A DNA stretch of 64,000 bases from an uncultured Photobacterium sp. (GCF_947039875.1 NZ_CAMRAN010000009.1:1-64000), one strand, 5' to 3'. Positions 1-9,562 are shown, numbered from the stretch's first letter. A program made the numbers and translations. Notes: generated by a model not told the origin, from the sequence alone.

Positions 1-179
1 CCTGAGTTTGACCTTGGATAGAGATATAACATGGAGTTGGCATTGTAATGTCCTTTATGCTTAAAAATTTAAGATGTGTGCGTACTGCAAGCAGGATACG
101 TGCCAACTTGCATTGGTTTTGCATCTCTTTGTTTTTAAAGGGTTAAGTGAAGATTGCAATAAGATTGAATTAATCTTGG

Positions 180-232
180 GCAAGTTATTGCTTGGGGCTG
201 GGCAATAACTTGCTCGCTAGGCAAGTTATTGC
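180..232. repeat. Three alternating copies of a 12-bp word
   Basis: The word GCAAGTTATTGC occurs at about 180-191 and 221-232, and its reverse complement lies at 202-213, so either neighbouring pair can form a hairpin. It lies 86 bases beyond the 3' end of the minus-strand PAAR gene. It may be a REP-like hairpin or a terminator for that gene, but there is no T-run. No gene is recognisable in the rest of 1-317. Confidence 0.5.
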
Positions 233-317
233 TCAGTTCGAATATGCTAAATATTTGTAAGTAGCAAAAATTATTGATAGTGCTGATTTTAGCCGCTGGA
301 TTATATCGATATATACG

Positions 318-671
318 TTAACCATTAATGTGAACGTTATTGCCGATGTTGATGTTGCTTCCCATATTTACCGTTTTCGCAGTGTTAGTGCTAAGACTGA
401 CAATATGTGAGCTTGGTGTCAGAAAACAGCTTCCACATCCAGTATTTACAAGATCACCTGCACGCGCAAAATTTACACCATTAACATTGGCTGCTCGTGG
501 TGATTGAGGCACGATTGGACCTTGGCCATTGCAATTTTTGCTACCGCATATGCAAGTTGCAATATCGCCAATTAAGGCAACAGGCTGACCATTAATCATG
601 ACATTTGAGTTACCTGATATTACAGTACCTCCTGTCGATGTTTTACTACCTAATGTAATGACGTCATTCAT
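318..671 (-). CDS. PAAR-like protein, T6SS spike tip
   Basis: This is a 117-residue protein of PAAR type. PAAR proteins form the zinc-bound cone that caps the VgrG spike of the T6SS and often carry effectors. The sequence shows the repeating beta pattern of the family: an N-terminal GSKTSTGGTVISG stretch, a central VALIGD motif and a Cys-rich segment (CICGSKNC, then GCGSCF) that could bind metal. There is no C-terminal toxin extension, so it is a bare tip. The start is supported by an AGGAGC Shine-Dalgarno about 10 bases upstream. It is divergent from the T6SS operon beginning at 1137. That proximity supports a T6SS role, but no vgrG or effector gene is adjacent within the window. Confidence 0.8.
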   Translation of the reverse strand: MNDVITLGSKTSTGGTVISGNSNVMINGQPVALIGDIATCICGSKNCNGQGPIVPQSPRAANVNGVNFARAGDLVNTGCGSCFLTPSSHIVSLSTNTAKTVNMGSNINIGNNVHING

Positions 672-917
672 CTTAATTATTGCTCCTGAGTAATAAAGAT
701 AATTAGCCTAGCATATTTTAAAGAAGTGAAATTAGCAGATATATTTTTCAATGTTGCAATTTGTTATATCTTGTGGGTATTAAATATTATTTTGATGTAA
801 ATTCATTTTTGTGATCTTGCTTCAGTAATTTTATTTTTTTATTTTTTTATCTTTTTAAAATCAATGTGTTGAGTAAATTTGATTGGGAATGGTGTTAATG
901 AGGTAAGCCTACAGGGA

Positions 918-941
918 ATTTTACGTAACATTATGTAAAAT
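918..941. promoter_or_regulatory. Imperfect 24-bp palindrome, possible operator
   Basis: Two 12-base halves, ATTTTACGTAAC and ATTATGTAAAAT, are inverted repeats matching at 10 of 12 positions. The site lies about 195 bases upstream of tssB. The symmetry suggests binding of a dimeric regulator, but no known consensus was matched. Confidence 0.3.
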
Positions 942-984
942 AATGATATTTTTTCAAATGTATTTTTTGCTTATTTTTTTCATG

Positions 985-1012
985 TTTACATCTTGAATAT
1001 ACTTTTTAAGAT
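985..1012 (+). promoter_or_regulatory. Candidate sigma-70 promoter for tssB operon
   Basis: TTTACA (985-990) and TAAGAT (1007-1012) are separated by 16 bases, about 125 bases upstream of tssB. The match is moderate, and chance matches are common in DNA this AT-rich. Confidence 0.22.
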
Positions 1013-1136
1013 TGATGCTTGAATCATTATGATATTAGATGTCTAATCCACTCATTCCTTATGCACATAAGGTTATTATCATGCAATTTCAAATGGCTAA
1101 GTTTGATTCAAAAAATAAATATAACAGGGAAAAGAT

Positions 1137-1634
1137 ATGTCGAAGAAAGGCAGCGTAGCACCGAAAGAACGTATTAATATTAAATATGTTCCCCATAGCG
1201 GTGATGTGCAATCGGAAGTTGAATTACCATTAAAAACATTAGTGATTGGTGAATTCAAAGGTCATGCTGAAGATACTGCGATTGAAGATCGTAAAGCTGT
1301 TTCAGTTGATAAAAATAATTTTGAATCAGTTATGCGTGAAAGCAATTTAATGCTGACAACAGCCGTTAAAAATAAATTATCTGATGATGATTCTGATTTA
1401 CCTATTTCACTTTCTATTAAAGGGTTAGATGATTTTTCTCCTGACGCAATTAGTCAACAAGTCCCTGAATTAAAAAAGTTAATTGAATTAAGAGAAGCAT
1501 TGGTTGCTTTAAAAGGTCCACTTGGAAATATTCCAGCATTTCGTTCTCGTCTTCAAGAACTTATTGAGTCTCAAGAGTCTCGTGAAAAGTTATTAGGTGA
1601 GTTGAAAATTGTCAGTGGCGAAGCAGAAAAGTAA
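1137..1634 (+). CDS. tssB: T6SS contractile sheath small subunit TssB/VipA
   Basis: This is a 165-residue protein of the usual TssB length. TssB interlocks with TssC to form the contractile sheath around the Hcp tube in the cytoplasm. The sequence carries the family pattern of an early PKERINIKY strand, the LVIGEFKG segment, and the VDKNNFESVM stretch before a C-terminal helical region. A good Shine-Dalgarno (AGGGAAA) lies about 7 bases before the ATG. It is the first gene of an operon that runs without interruption to 20190, with tssC 38 bases downstream, as in Vibrio cholerae VCA0107 onward. Confidence 0.95.
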   Translation: MSKKGSVAPKERINIKYVPHSGDVQSEVELPLKTLVIGEFKGHAEDTAIEDRKAVSVDKNNFESVMRESNLMLTTAVKNKLSDDDSDLPISLSIKGLDDFSPDAISQQVPELKKLIELREALVALKGPLGNIPAFRSRLQELIESQESREKLLGELKIVSGEAEK

Positions 1635-1672
1635 TCATTTCTGTGGTTAAAACCCTTTTAAGGAATCAATAA

Positions 1673-3145
1673 ATGTCTGTACAAAAAACCGTTGAATCAT
1701 CAAAAGCAACCCAAGGTAGCTTACTTGATGAAATTATGCTTCAAACTCGCATGGTACCGAGTGATGATGGCTATGATATTGCAAAGAAAGGCGTTGCTGC
1801 TTTTATCGAAAACCTATTAGATAGCGAGCATGGTGCTGATCAAGTTAATAAGGCACTTGTTGATCAAATGCTTGTTGAGCTTGATAGCAAAATTAGTGCT
1901 CAAATGGATGAAATTTTGCATGATGATTCAATTCAAAAGATTGAGTCAGCTTGGCGTGGCGTTAAGATGCTCGTTGATCGTACTGATTTCCGCGAAAATA
2001 ATAAGATTGAATTATTAAATGTAACCAAAGAAGAATTGCTAGACGATTTTGAGTTTGCTCCAGAAACTTCTCAATCTGGCTTATACAAGCATGTATATTC
2101 TGCTGGCTATGGTCAATTTGGTGGTGAGCCTGTTGGTGCGATCATCGGTAACTATGCTTTTACTCCATCATCACCAGATATAAAATTATTACAATATGTG
2201 GGTGCTGTAGGTGCGATGGCTCATGCTCCCTTTATTTCAGGTGTTGCACCTGAGTTCTTTGGTATCGAGTCTTTCGAAGAATTACCAAATATTAAGGACC
2301 TAAAAGCGACATTTGATAGTCCTCGTTATATTCGTTGGCGTCAATTACGAGAGTCTGATGATGCTCGTTATTTAGCCTTAACTGCTCCTCGTTTCTTACT
2401 TCGTACACCATACGATCCTAATGAAAATCCAGTAAAAACATTTAACTATCGCGAAAATGTTAGTGATTCCCATAATAATTATTTATGGGGTAATACATCA
2501 TTTGCATTAGCTTCACGCTTAACTGATAGCTTTGCCCAGTATCGTTGGTGTCCAAATATTATTGGTCCTCAAAGTGGTGGTGCAGTTGAAGATCTTCCTG
2601 TTCACTTATTTGAATCTTTAGGTGAATTACAAGCTAAGATCCCAACAGAAGTATTGATCAGTGATCGTAAAGAGTTTGAACTAGCAGAAGAAGGCTTTAT
2701 TGCATTAACTATGCGTAAAGGTAGTGATAATGCTGCATTTTTCTCTGCTAATTCAATTCAAAAACCAAAAACGTTCCCAAATACGAAAGAGGGACGTGAA
2801 GCGGAAATGAACTTTAAATTAGGTACTCAGCTGCCTTATATGATGATCATTAACCGTTTAGCACATTATGTGAAAGTGTTGCAACGTGAACAAATCGGCT
2901 CTTGGAAAGAGCGTCAAGATCTAGAGCGTGAATTGAATACTTGGATCAAGCAATTTGTTGCTGATCAAGAAAACCCGCCTGCAGATGTTCGTAGCCGTCG
3001 CCCATTACGTGCTGCAAAAATTGAAGTACTCGATGTTGAAGGCGATCCAGGTTGGTATCAAGTTGCATTATCTGTACGACCTCATTTTAAATATATGGGA
3101 GCAAACTTTGAGTTATCGCTAGTTGGTCGTTTAGATCAGGCATAA
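1673..3145 (+). CDS. tssC: T6SS contractile sheath large subunit TssC/VipB
   Basis: This is a 490-residue TssC of normal full length. With TssB it builds the sheath; its C-terminal part faces the tube, and the protein carries the region read by ClpV after contraction. Recognisable family blocks are ESAWRGVKMLVDRTDF, the central GNYAF...PDIKLLQYVGAVGAMAHAPF region and a C-terminal LRAAKIEVLDVEGDPGWY block close to the end. The ATG is preceded by AAGGAAT. tssE follows after only 4 bases, which implies co-transcription and probable translational coupling. Confidence 0.96.
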   Translation: MSVQKTVESSKATQGSLLDEIMLQTRMVPSDDGYDIAKKGVAAFIENLLDSEHGADQVNKALVDQMLVELDSKISAQMDEILHDDSIQKIESAWRGVKMLVDRTDFRENNKIELLNVTKEELLDDFEFAPETSQSGLYKHVYSAGYGQFGGEPVGAIIGNYAFTPSSPDIKLLQYVGAVGAMAHAPFISGVAPEFFGIESFEELPNIKDLKATFDSPRYIRWRQLRESDDARYLALTAPRFLLRTPYDPNENPVKTFNYRENVSDSHNNYLWGNTSFALASRLTDSFAQYRWCPNIIGPQSGGAVEDLPVHLFESLGELQAKIPTEVLISDRKEFELAEEGFIALTMRKGSDNAAFFSANSIQKPKTFPNTKEGREAEMNFKLGTQLPYMMIINRLAHYVKVLQREQIGSWKERQDLERELNTWIKQFVADQENPPADVRSRRPLRAAKIEVLDVEGDPGWYQVALSVRPHFKYMGANFELSLVGRLDQA

Positions 3146-3149
3146 CTGA

Positions 3150-3587
3150 ATGTCCTATATTGAGCTAGCAGATAGGGCTTATGGTGTCAGTCTCTTTGAA
3201 CGATTAGAGACTGATGCACCTCAAATGACAATGACGAAAGCTCCTAATATTAATCAAATATTAGACTCAATTAAACGAAATGTGGCGCAATTGCTTAACA
3301 GCCGACTAGGTGAAGCAATGAGTGCGCCACAATTAGGTTTGATTGATTTTAATGATGCAGCATTGGGAACTCATGATTTGGCATTACAGATTAAATTAGC
3401 TATTCAGCATTGTCTTGAGTGTTATGAGCCGCGATTAAAACAGATTGATATTCGATATATGCCTGATAATGGAAGTCCGTTAAATATTTTTTTCCATATA
3501 ACAGCATGCATCAATTCGAGTGCGCTACATGAATCAGTACGTATTGATTTGCTATTGGATAACAGTCGTAAATACCGAGTAATTTGA
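3150..3587 (+). CDS. tssE: T6SS baseplate subunit TssE (gp25-like)
   Basis: This is a 145-residue protein of the GPW/gp25 lysozyme-like baseplate family. TssE joins TssF, TssG and TssK in the baseplate wedge and helps start sheath assembly. The sequence starts with SLFERLE, typical of the family's N-terminus, followed by the SIKRNVAQLLNSRLGE helix and a central LGLIDFND segment, then YEPRLKQIDI. Its stop overlaps the tssF start by 4 bases (TTGA). It is not catalytic as a lysozyme in this family. Confidence 0.92.
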   Translation: MSYIELADRAYGVSLFERLETDAPQMTMTKAPNINQILDSIKRNVAQLLNSRLGEAMSAPQLGLIDFNDAALGTHDLALQIKLAIQHCLECYEPRLKQIDIRYMPDNGSPLNIFFHITACINSSALHESVRIDLLLDNSRKYRVI

Positions 3588-5356
3588 CTTTGTCACAAGA
3601 AAAATACTTTAGAGATGAACTGGCTTTTTTAAAAGAGCAAGGCGTTGCTTTTACAGAAATTCATCCTCAGCTATCCCGTTTCTTGCAAGGGCGAAATACA
3701 GATCCTGATGTTGAACGGTTATTAGAAGGATTTGCTTTTTTAACTGCTCGCTTACGGGAAAAGGTCGAGGATGAATTTCCAGAGCTAACACACTCTATTA
3801 TTAATATGCTATGGCCTAATTATTTACGGCCAGTGCCTAGTTTTAGTATTGTTCAGTTTTCACCGATCGAAAAAGCGATCAGTGTTCGTCAAATAATTAA
3901 AGCTAATACTGATGTTGATAGTGGCGCTGTGGCTGAAACTGTATGTCGATTTAAAACGTGTCGGGATATAGATATTTATCCATTAAAGCTTACTGATGTA
4001 ACGACGACACATAGTCGTGAATCATCGATTATTGATTTGCAGTTAGATGTGTTAGGTGAGCAAAGTTTAGCTGATATTAATCTTAAAACATTACAGTTTT
4101 TTCTTGGTGGGCAGCATTACAGTGCACAAATGCTCTATTTATGGCTGAATCATTATTTATCGCATATTGAATTAATATGTGGTGATAAGCAGTTTTCTAT
4201 TCCGGCATCAAACTTTAGAAGTCGTGGTTTTGATAGCGCTGATGCAGTGATGCCATATCCAAAGAATGTGTATGAAGGTTATCGAATTTTACAAGAATAC
4301 TTGACTTTTCCTGATGCATTTTTATTTGGTGATGTAGAAAATTTAGATCAGTTTATTACTCCAGATATGGGCAAAGTGTTCCATATCCGATTTATATTTT
4401 CAAAGACATTGCCTGCAGATGTTCGTGTTCGTGATGAGTGCTTTAAATTATTTTGTACACCGGTTATTAATCTATTTGTGCATGATGCCGATCCTATCGA
4501 TCTTACGGGAAAACGTTCTGAATATAAGATTATACCGTCGAGTCGTTTTCCCACACATTTTGAGATATTTAGTATTGATCATGTACAGGGTAGACAAGAG
4601 GCACATGAGTCTCGTGTACGAGGACAAAAACGGGTTTATACCGCCTTTGAAAGTTTTCAGCATGAAATTGAGCGTTCTCGTCATCGTTTAGCTCTTTATT
4701 ATCGTGCCAGAGTTAAAGACAGTATACGTAGTGATGGTTTTGATCATTATATTTCGTTTGTGCGTGGTGATGAAACTCAAGGTATAGGATTTAGTGAAGC
4801 TATCTCATTACAATTAACGTGTACTAATAGACAGTTACCATTGGAATTAGGGTTGGGGGATATTTGTGTGCCGACTAATAGCTCACCGTCGTTTGCGACT
4901 TTTTCTAATATCACTGAGCCAACACAACCTTTAAGACCGACTTTAGATGGTAGCTTATTGTGGACGTTAATTTCTAATTTATCGCTTAATTATCTTTCAT
5001 TATTATCGAAAGATGCATTGTGCTCTGTGTTACGCGCATATGACTTTAGGGCGCTTGTTGATCGACAGGCTGAGCGTGTAGCCAAACAACGTCTTGATGG
5101 GATTGTGAAAATAACCTCTAAACCAATAGAAAGAATTATCAAAGGGTTACCTGTCAGAGGTTTACAATCTAAGTTAGAGCTTAATCAAGAAGCTTTCAGT
5201 TCTGAAGGTGATTTGTATTTATTTGGTAGTGTATTGAGTCGATTTTTCTCTTTATATGCCAGCATAAATTCATTTCATGAGCTTATTGTGATTAATAGTG
5301 TAAATCAGGAACAGTATTCATGGGGAACACAGGTGGGCCTACAACCCTTGATTTAA
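3584..5356 (+). CDS. tssF: T6SS baseplate protein TssF/VasA
   Basis: This is a 590-residue TssF, the typical length. Two TssF and one TssG make the core wedge of the baseplate. The N-terminus (KYFRDELAFLKEQG...FLQGR..DPDVERLLEGFAFLTAR) and the DEFPELTHSIINMLWPNYLRP block are strongly characteristic. The start is TTG at 3584. It overlaps the tssE stop in the tetranucleotide TTGA, so translation probably depends on coupling with tssE. The 3' end overlaps tssG by 37 bases. Confidence 0.95.
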   Translation: MTLSQEKYFRDELAFLKEQGVAFTEIHPQLSRFLQGRNTDPDVERLLEGFAFLTARLREKVEDEFPELTHSIINMLWPNYLRPVPSFSIVQFSPIEKAISVRQIIKANTDVDSGAVAETVCRFKTCRDIDIYPLKLTDVTTTHSRESSIIDLQLDVLGEQSLADINLKTLQFFLGGQHYSAQMLYLWLNHYLSHIELICGDKQFSIPASNFRSRGFDSADAVMPYPKNVYEGYRILQEYLTFPDAFLFGDVENLDQFITPDMGKVFHIRFIFSKTLPADVRVRDECFKLFCTPVINLFVHDADPIDLTGKRSEYKIIPSSRFPTHFEIFSIDHVQGRQEAHESRVRGQKRVYTAFESFQHEIERSRHRLALYYRARVKDSIRSDGFDHYISFVRGDETQGIGFSEAISLQLTCTNRQLPLELGLGDICVPTNSSPSFATFSNITEPTQPLRPTLDGSLLWTLISNLSLNYLSLLSKDALCSVLRAYDFRALVDRQAERVAKQRLDGIVKITSKPIERIIKGLPVRGLQSKLELNQEAFSSEGDLYLFGSVLSRFFSLYASINSFHELIVINSVNQEQYSWGTQVGLQPLI

Positions 5357-6345
5357 CGCTTGATGATATCGATTCTGAATCAGAAAAAGTGGCAATATTA
5401 CAAGAACAAGCGCGCTCTTATGATTTTTATCAATTAGTTGAGTTATTACAACGTTTAGCCGATCAAGATCCTGATAGTGAAGACTGGGAAGCTAATTGTC
5501 GTTTATTGTTTAAGGCTAATCCGAGTTTAGGGTTTGCGGCTAGTGATATTTCAAAATTAGAATTATTAGAGCAAGGTGGTTTTTGTCTTGAAACAACTTT
5601 TTTTGGACTCAATGGTGCGCAATCGCCTTTGCCTGGGTTTTTACTTGAACAAATAGCGACAGAGAGTGAAACCGGTGTACGCCGGCATTTTCTTGACTTT
5701 TTTAATAATCGGTTATTGGCGCTGGTTTATCGTATTTGGCGTAAGTATCGTTATTACATTCGTTTTAAAGAAAATGCAAGTGACGGATTTTCATCACAAT
5801 TATTTGCTTTTGTTGGCTTAGCTGATGCTGAACTTCGTGGTGAAACGGCTATAAATTGGGGGAAAATGTTGTCTTATGCCGGTACATTAGCCGGTAGAAG
5901 TCGATCTCCCCAAGTCGTTGCTGGAATAATTGCACACTGTTTTGATTTAGAGAATGTTTCTATTCGACAGTGGGTAGAGCGTAGCGTAGTTATCCCTACT
6001 CATCAGCGGATGTGTCTCGGTATGGCAAATAGTGTATTAGGTGAAAGTACGATCATTGGTTCAAAAGTCCGAGATTGTACGGGTAAATTTGTTATTGAAA
6101 TTAAGGGATTGACTCAAGAGCGATTTAACGATTTTTTGCCTTCGGGTAAAGAATATCAATCATTTTGTAAGCTAGTTGAATTTATTCTTCGTGAACAGAT
6201 GGCTTTTGATTTGGAGTTAGAAATCAAAGAAGACGAAGTGCCATTATTAAATTTAGGAAAAAACTCAAAAATGTCGTTGGGTTGGTCTTCTTTTTTAGGT
6301 CAAGTTGATAAAGATCGTAATGTTTGCATTCAAGTTCGTCAGTAA
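5320..6345 (+). CDS. tssG: T6SS baseplate protein TssG/VasB
   Basis: This is a 341-residue protein matching TssG. The family pattern is seen in SYDFYQLVELLQRLA near residue 30, then FKANPSLGFAASDI, an FFGLNGAQSPLP segment and a C-terminal LGWSSFLG motif. It is recruited with TssF to the baseplate. Its ATG lies within the last codons of tssF, a 37-base overlap in another frame that is common for this gene pair. The FHA gene follows after a 14-base gap. Confidence 0.93.
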   Translation: MGNTGGPTTLDLTLDDIDSESEKVAILQEQARSYDFYQLVELLQRLADQDPDSEDWEANCRLLFKANPSLGFAASDISKLELLEQGGFCLETTFFGLNGAQSPLPGFLLEQIATESETGVRRHFLDFFNNRLLALVYRIWRKYRYYIRFKENASDGFSSQLFAFVGLADAELRGETAINWGKMLSYAGTLAGRSRSPQVVAGIIAHCFDLENVSIRQWVERSVVIPTHQRMCLGMANSVLGESTIIGSKVRDCTGKFVIEIKGLTQERFNDFLPSGKEYQSFCKLVEFILREQMAFDLELEIKEDEVPLLNLGKNSKMSLGWSSFLGQVDKDRNVCIQVRQ

Positions 6346-6359
6346 AAAAGGATAAACGC

Positions 6360-7733
6360 ATGGCTGAACAAAAACTGCTGAAACTAAAAGTTACTAATAC
6401 ACAGTATTTAGAAGCAGGTTTATCTGCAACAAAAGAGTTTATTGCTGACGGTGGAACGATTGGTTCAAGTTCGTCAAGTGATTGGTGTCTTACAGATCGT
6501 CAAGGAAGGCTAGAGCCGACTCACTGTCGTATTTCATTAATTGATGGATATTTTTGCATCACTGATGTCTCTAATCAAACGTATATTAATGATGCTCAAA
6601 TGGCTGTTGGTTGGGATAAACATGCTCGATTAAATGAAAATGATGTTATTGCTATTGGTCCTTATATGATTCGCGTCTCTATCGATAATACGTTTAGTGA
6701 TAGAGATAAAGATATAGAACATATGATATCTGACTCAAAACATCTTGATTTGTTTGGTGAAGAGCTAGATTTAACGGCTGAAGAAGAAGAGTTAGCTATT
6801 GATGATCCTTTAACAGCATTAAATGTATCAAGACACAATCTAGATACCGAACCGGCGTTAAAGCATTTGCAATCGAAGACTGAATCATTACTCAATAGTC
6901 AGAATCAGTGGCTTGGTGATGATAGAACAATTCAAGCAGATACTGATCGTGATCCAACTTCAGCAATTTCGTTGGGGGGCTTTAAATCGAATCTAAGTGA
7001 GGGTTCAAAGTCATTCACCGCAGCAACATATATTAACAAGGATAAGATAATGGACGATAACACGCTGGATTTACTTGAAGAGGAAATGAGTCGAGATTTT
7101 TCTTACTCAAATAATCAATCTGCTGTAATGAATGATGAAAATCATTTATTAACAGGTCCATTATTTCGTGGATTAGGTGTACGTACAAGTAACAGCGATA
7201 ATCTTGCTGAAATGCAAATGCTTTCTGAGGAAATGGGAGCGTCATTGCAGGCTGCGGTGAAAGGATTAATTGAACTTCATCAGCAGGTCAACACTAGTCG
7301 CTATGGTGTAATGAATAAAAATCTACAACCGATTGAAGATAACCCATTACGACTAGGCTTGAGTTATGACGAAACAGTACAGGTTATGTTTGATCATCAT
7401 CGTAGCTTAGTACACCTATCCGCTCCAGCTGCGATTGAAGAAAGTTTACGTACTGTTAAAGATCATAACGAAGCTGTACATATTGCGATTAATGAAGCCT
7501 TAAATCAGATCATACAAGCTTTTTCACCTGAGGTTTTAATGCGTCGTTTTTTACGTTATCGCCGCCCAGGGCAAGTAAGTAATGAGTCACCTGAAGCATG
7601 GGCTTGGGATATGTATCAGAGTTACCACAAAGAACTAACATCAAATCGTCAACATGGTTTTGAAAAGTTATTTTGGGAAATTTTTGATCAGTCTTATGAC
7701 AAGAACCTGCGTGAGAAACAGCAGGAGGTATAG
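6360..7733 (+). CDS. vasC: T6SS-associated FHA-domain protein (TagH/VasC)
   Basis: This protein is about 457 residues from the chosen ATG, which has AAAAAGGAT just upstream; an upstream in-frame extension begins inside tssG and is unlikely. Residues about 15-105 form an FHA domain, which binds phosphothreonine peptides, with a GTIGSSSSSDW turn and THCRISLIDG. A long acidic low-complexity linker (about 130-270) follows, then a conserved C-terminal domain with RFLRYRRPG near residue 400. FHA proteins in this position act in post-translational control or assembly in other T6SSs. No cognate kinase or phosphatase (PpkA/PppA) is in the window, so its partner is unclear. Confidence 0.88.
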   Translation: MAEQKLLKLKVTNTQYLEAGLSATKEFIADGGTIGSSSSSDWCLTDRQGRLEPTHCRISLIDGYFCITDVSNQTYINDAQMAVGWDKHARLNENDVIAIGPYMIRVSIDNTFSDRDKDIEHMISDSKHLDLFGEELDLTAEEEELAIDDPLTALNVSRHNLDTEPALKHLQSKTESLLNSQNQWLGDDRTIQADTDRDPTSAISLGGFKSNLSEGSKSFTAATYINKDKIMDDNTLDLLEEEMSRDFSYSNNQSAVMNDENHLLTGPLFRGLGVRTSNSDNLAEMQMLSEEMGASLQAAVKGLIELHQQVNTSRYGVMNKNLQPIEDNPLRLGLSYDETVQVMFDHHRSLVHLSAPAAIEESLRTVKDHNEAVHIAINEALNQIIQAFSPEVLMRRFLRYRRPGQVSNESPEAWAWDMYQSYHKELTSNRQHGFEKLFWEIFDQSYDKNLREKQQEV

Positions 7734-7736
7734 ACG

Positions 7737-8219
7737 ATGAAAATATCTTATGTGATGCATGTTGCTGTCTATGCATGGTTATTTTTACTAGTGGGGTGTA
7801 GCTCTAAATACGATCCATCTGTAGCTGCTAGTACAATAACAATAAGTATGGTAACTACTGATTCAATAAATATAAATAATAATGAAGAAGCGTCGCCAGT
7901 TGAATTAAAGGTTTTTGAGCTTAAAGATGATTCAATGTTTAATTCAGCATCTTATGATCAATTAGCATTAGATTATAAAAAAGCATTAAAAAGCAATTAT
8001 ATCGGCGACAATGATTATGTTTTACTGCCTAATAAATTTAAATTTATTGAAAAAAAAGAATTAAATGAGAATACCCGATATATCGGTGTAGCAGTGTTTT
8101 TTTCGGATAGTGATAATAGTGATTGGAAAAAGTCGATAAAAGTAAAAACATTAGGTAGAGATTATCATCTACTTATTTATATAAAAGATAATCAAGTGAT
8201 GTTGGCCAGGGTTGAGTAA
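7737..8219 (+). CDS. tssJ: T6SS outer-membrane lipoprotein TssJ/VasD
   Basis: This is a 160-residue lipoprotein. A hydrophobic signal segment ends in the lipobox LLVGC, with Cys at about residue 21 followed by SSK. TssJ is anchored in the outer membrane and binds the periplasmic C-terminus of TssM. The remainder is short and polar, consistent with the small beta-sandwich of the family. It lies 3 bases from both the FHA gene and tssK and has an AGGAGG ribosome-binding site at the end of the FHA gene. Confidence 0.88.
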   Translation: MKISYVMHVAVYAWLFLLVGCSSKYDPSVAASTITISMVTTDSININNNEEASPVELKVFELKDDSMFNSASYDQLALDYKKALKSNYIGDNDYVLLPNKFKFIEKKELNENTRYIGVAVFFSDSDNSDWKKSIKVKTLGRDYHLLIYIKDNQVMLARVE

Positions 8220-8222
8220 TAT

Positions 8223-9557
8223 ATGTCATCTAGAAGTCGAGTTATATGGAATGAGGGGCTATTTATAAAACCCCAACATTTTCAACAGCAGCAACGCTAT
8301 TTTGAAGGTGTGATCGATGAAAGACTTAACTCTGTTAGTTTATATTTATATGGCATAACAGAATTAAGCTTAAATTTGGAATACTTAAGTTTTGGTCGTA
8401 TTGCAATAGAGCGAGCCGCAGGAATTATGCCTGATGGTACGTCGTTTAATATTCCTCAGCAAGATTTATTACCAGATGCATTAGAAATTATTGATGGTTC
8501 TCTTGCAAATCAAATTATTTATTTAGCTATTCCGTTACGTAGTGATTCTCTGGCTGAAGTGAGTTGGAATGATTCTACTAATATGATGCGGTATAGATCT
8601 AAGCGTGAAGAAGTGAGAGATATTCAGTCAATACAAGGTGATAGTTGCTTGATTGATGTGAGTTCGGCAAGTATTAGGCTAATGTTAGGTAAAGATGATC
8701 GTAGTGCATATGCTTCTATTGCGATCGCTCGGATTTTAGAAAAGCGGCCAGATGGGAGTGTGATGTTAGATGATAATTTCATTCCTTGTCACCTTAATGT
8801 GAAAGCCGTACCTCGTTTGCAACGTTTCATTGGTGAAATTGCAGGATTAATGCGAGAGCGAGCGAAAAATATTGCATCACGTATTGGCTTGTCAAACCAA
8901 GGTGGGGTCGCGGATGTTGCTGACTTCATGTTATTACAAATGTTAAACCGTACTCAGCCCAAGTTACAGCATATTGCATACTTGCGTAATGTTCATCCGG
9001 AAGTGCTATATCAAGAACTGACGTCTATTTGTGGTGAGCTTGCAACATTTACTGATGAAAGCAGGATGGCAGCAGAGTTTAGTAGCTATGATCATGATAT
9101 GCCTGAATATTCATTCATTCCTGTGATGTCAATGTTGCGCCAAGCGTTAAGTATTGTACTTGAGCCTCGTGCAGTATCGATTCAGTTACATAAGCGTAAA
9201 TACGGTCTTATGGTGGCATCGATTCAAGATACTAACCTTGTTACGGATGCAGAGTTTATATTGGCTGTCCGTGCACGTATGCCTCAAGATGAATTACGTA
9301 AGCTATTTATGCAACAAACAAAAATAGCATCTGTTGAGAAAGTACGTGAACTTATTTCCTTGCAGCTACCGGGGGTTCCATTATCACCATTGCCTGTTGC
9401 GCCGCGTCAGTTGCCTTATCATGCTGGCTATACATATTTTCAGCTTGATAAGACCAGCGATGCATGGGAAATGTTTGTTAACTCAAGTGGTTTTGCGTTC
9501 CATGTCGCGGGTGATTTCCCTGATCTTGATCTTCAATTTTGGGCGATTAGGAGTTAA
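8223..9557 (+). CDS. tssK: T6SS baseplate-membrane connector TssK/VasE
   Basis: This is a 444-residue TssK of standard length. It trimerises and links the TssFGE wedge to the TssJLM membrane complex. The N-terminus is diagnostic: VIWNEGLFIKPQHFQQQQRY. The C-terminus has the LPYHAGYTYFQLDK and DLQFWAIR signatures. It starts 3 bases after tssJ, and tssL follows after 5 bases. Confidence 0.95.
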   Translation: MSSRSRVIWNEGLFIKPQHFQQQQRYFEGVIDERLNSVSLYLYGITELSLNLEYLSFGRIAIERAAGIMPDGTSFNIPQQDLLPDALEIIDGSLANQIIYLAIPLRSDSLAEVSWNDSTNMMRYRSKREEVRDIQSIQGDSCLIDVSSASIRLMLGKDDRSAYASIAIARILEKRPDGSVMLDDNFIPCHLNVKAVPRLQRFIGEIAGLMRERAKNIASRIGLSNQGGVADVADFMLLQMLNRTQPKLQHIAYLRNVHPEVLYQELTSICGELATFTDESRMAAEFSSYDHDMPEYSFIPVMSMLRQALSIVLEPRAVSIQLHKRKYGLMVASIQDTNLVTDAEFILAVRARMPQDELRKLFMQQTKIASVEKVRELISLQLPGVPLSPLPVAPRQLPYHAGYTYFQLDKTSDAWEMFVNSSGFAFHVAGDFPDLDLQFWAIRS

Positions 9558-9562
9558 TTACT

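Larger units (their letters stand above)
672..1136. other. Divergent intergenic control region of PAAR gene and T6SS operon
   Basis: This is 465 bases of very AT-rich DNA with no convincing gene. It must hold the promoters of the divergent PAAR gene and the 19-kb T6SS operon. I looked for a sigma-54 site (TGGCAC-N5-TTGC), because the operon encodes a sigma-54 activator, and did not find one. The AT-richness would suit H-NS-type silencing, which is an inference. Confidence 0.6.

Noticed and set aside
672-1136. Sigma-54 (-24/-12) promoter for the T6SS operon
   Set aside because: Looked for TGGCAC-N5-TTGC because vasH is present, but found no match with both GG and GC elements at the right spacing.
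4348-4691. Overlapping open frames on both strands inside tssF
   Set aside because: They lie within a well-conserved gene, lack ribosome-binding sites and have no protein-family resemblance.
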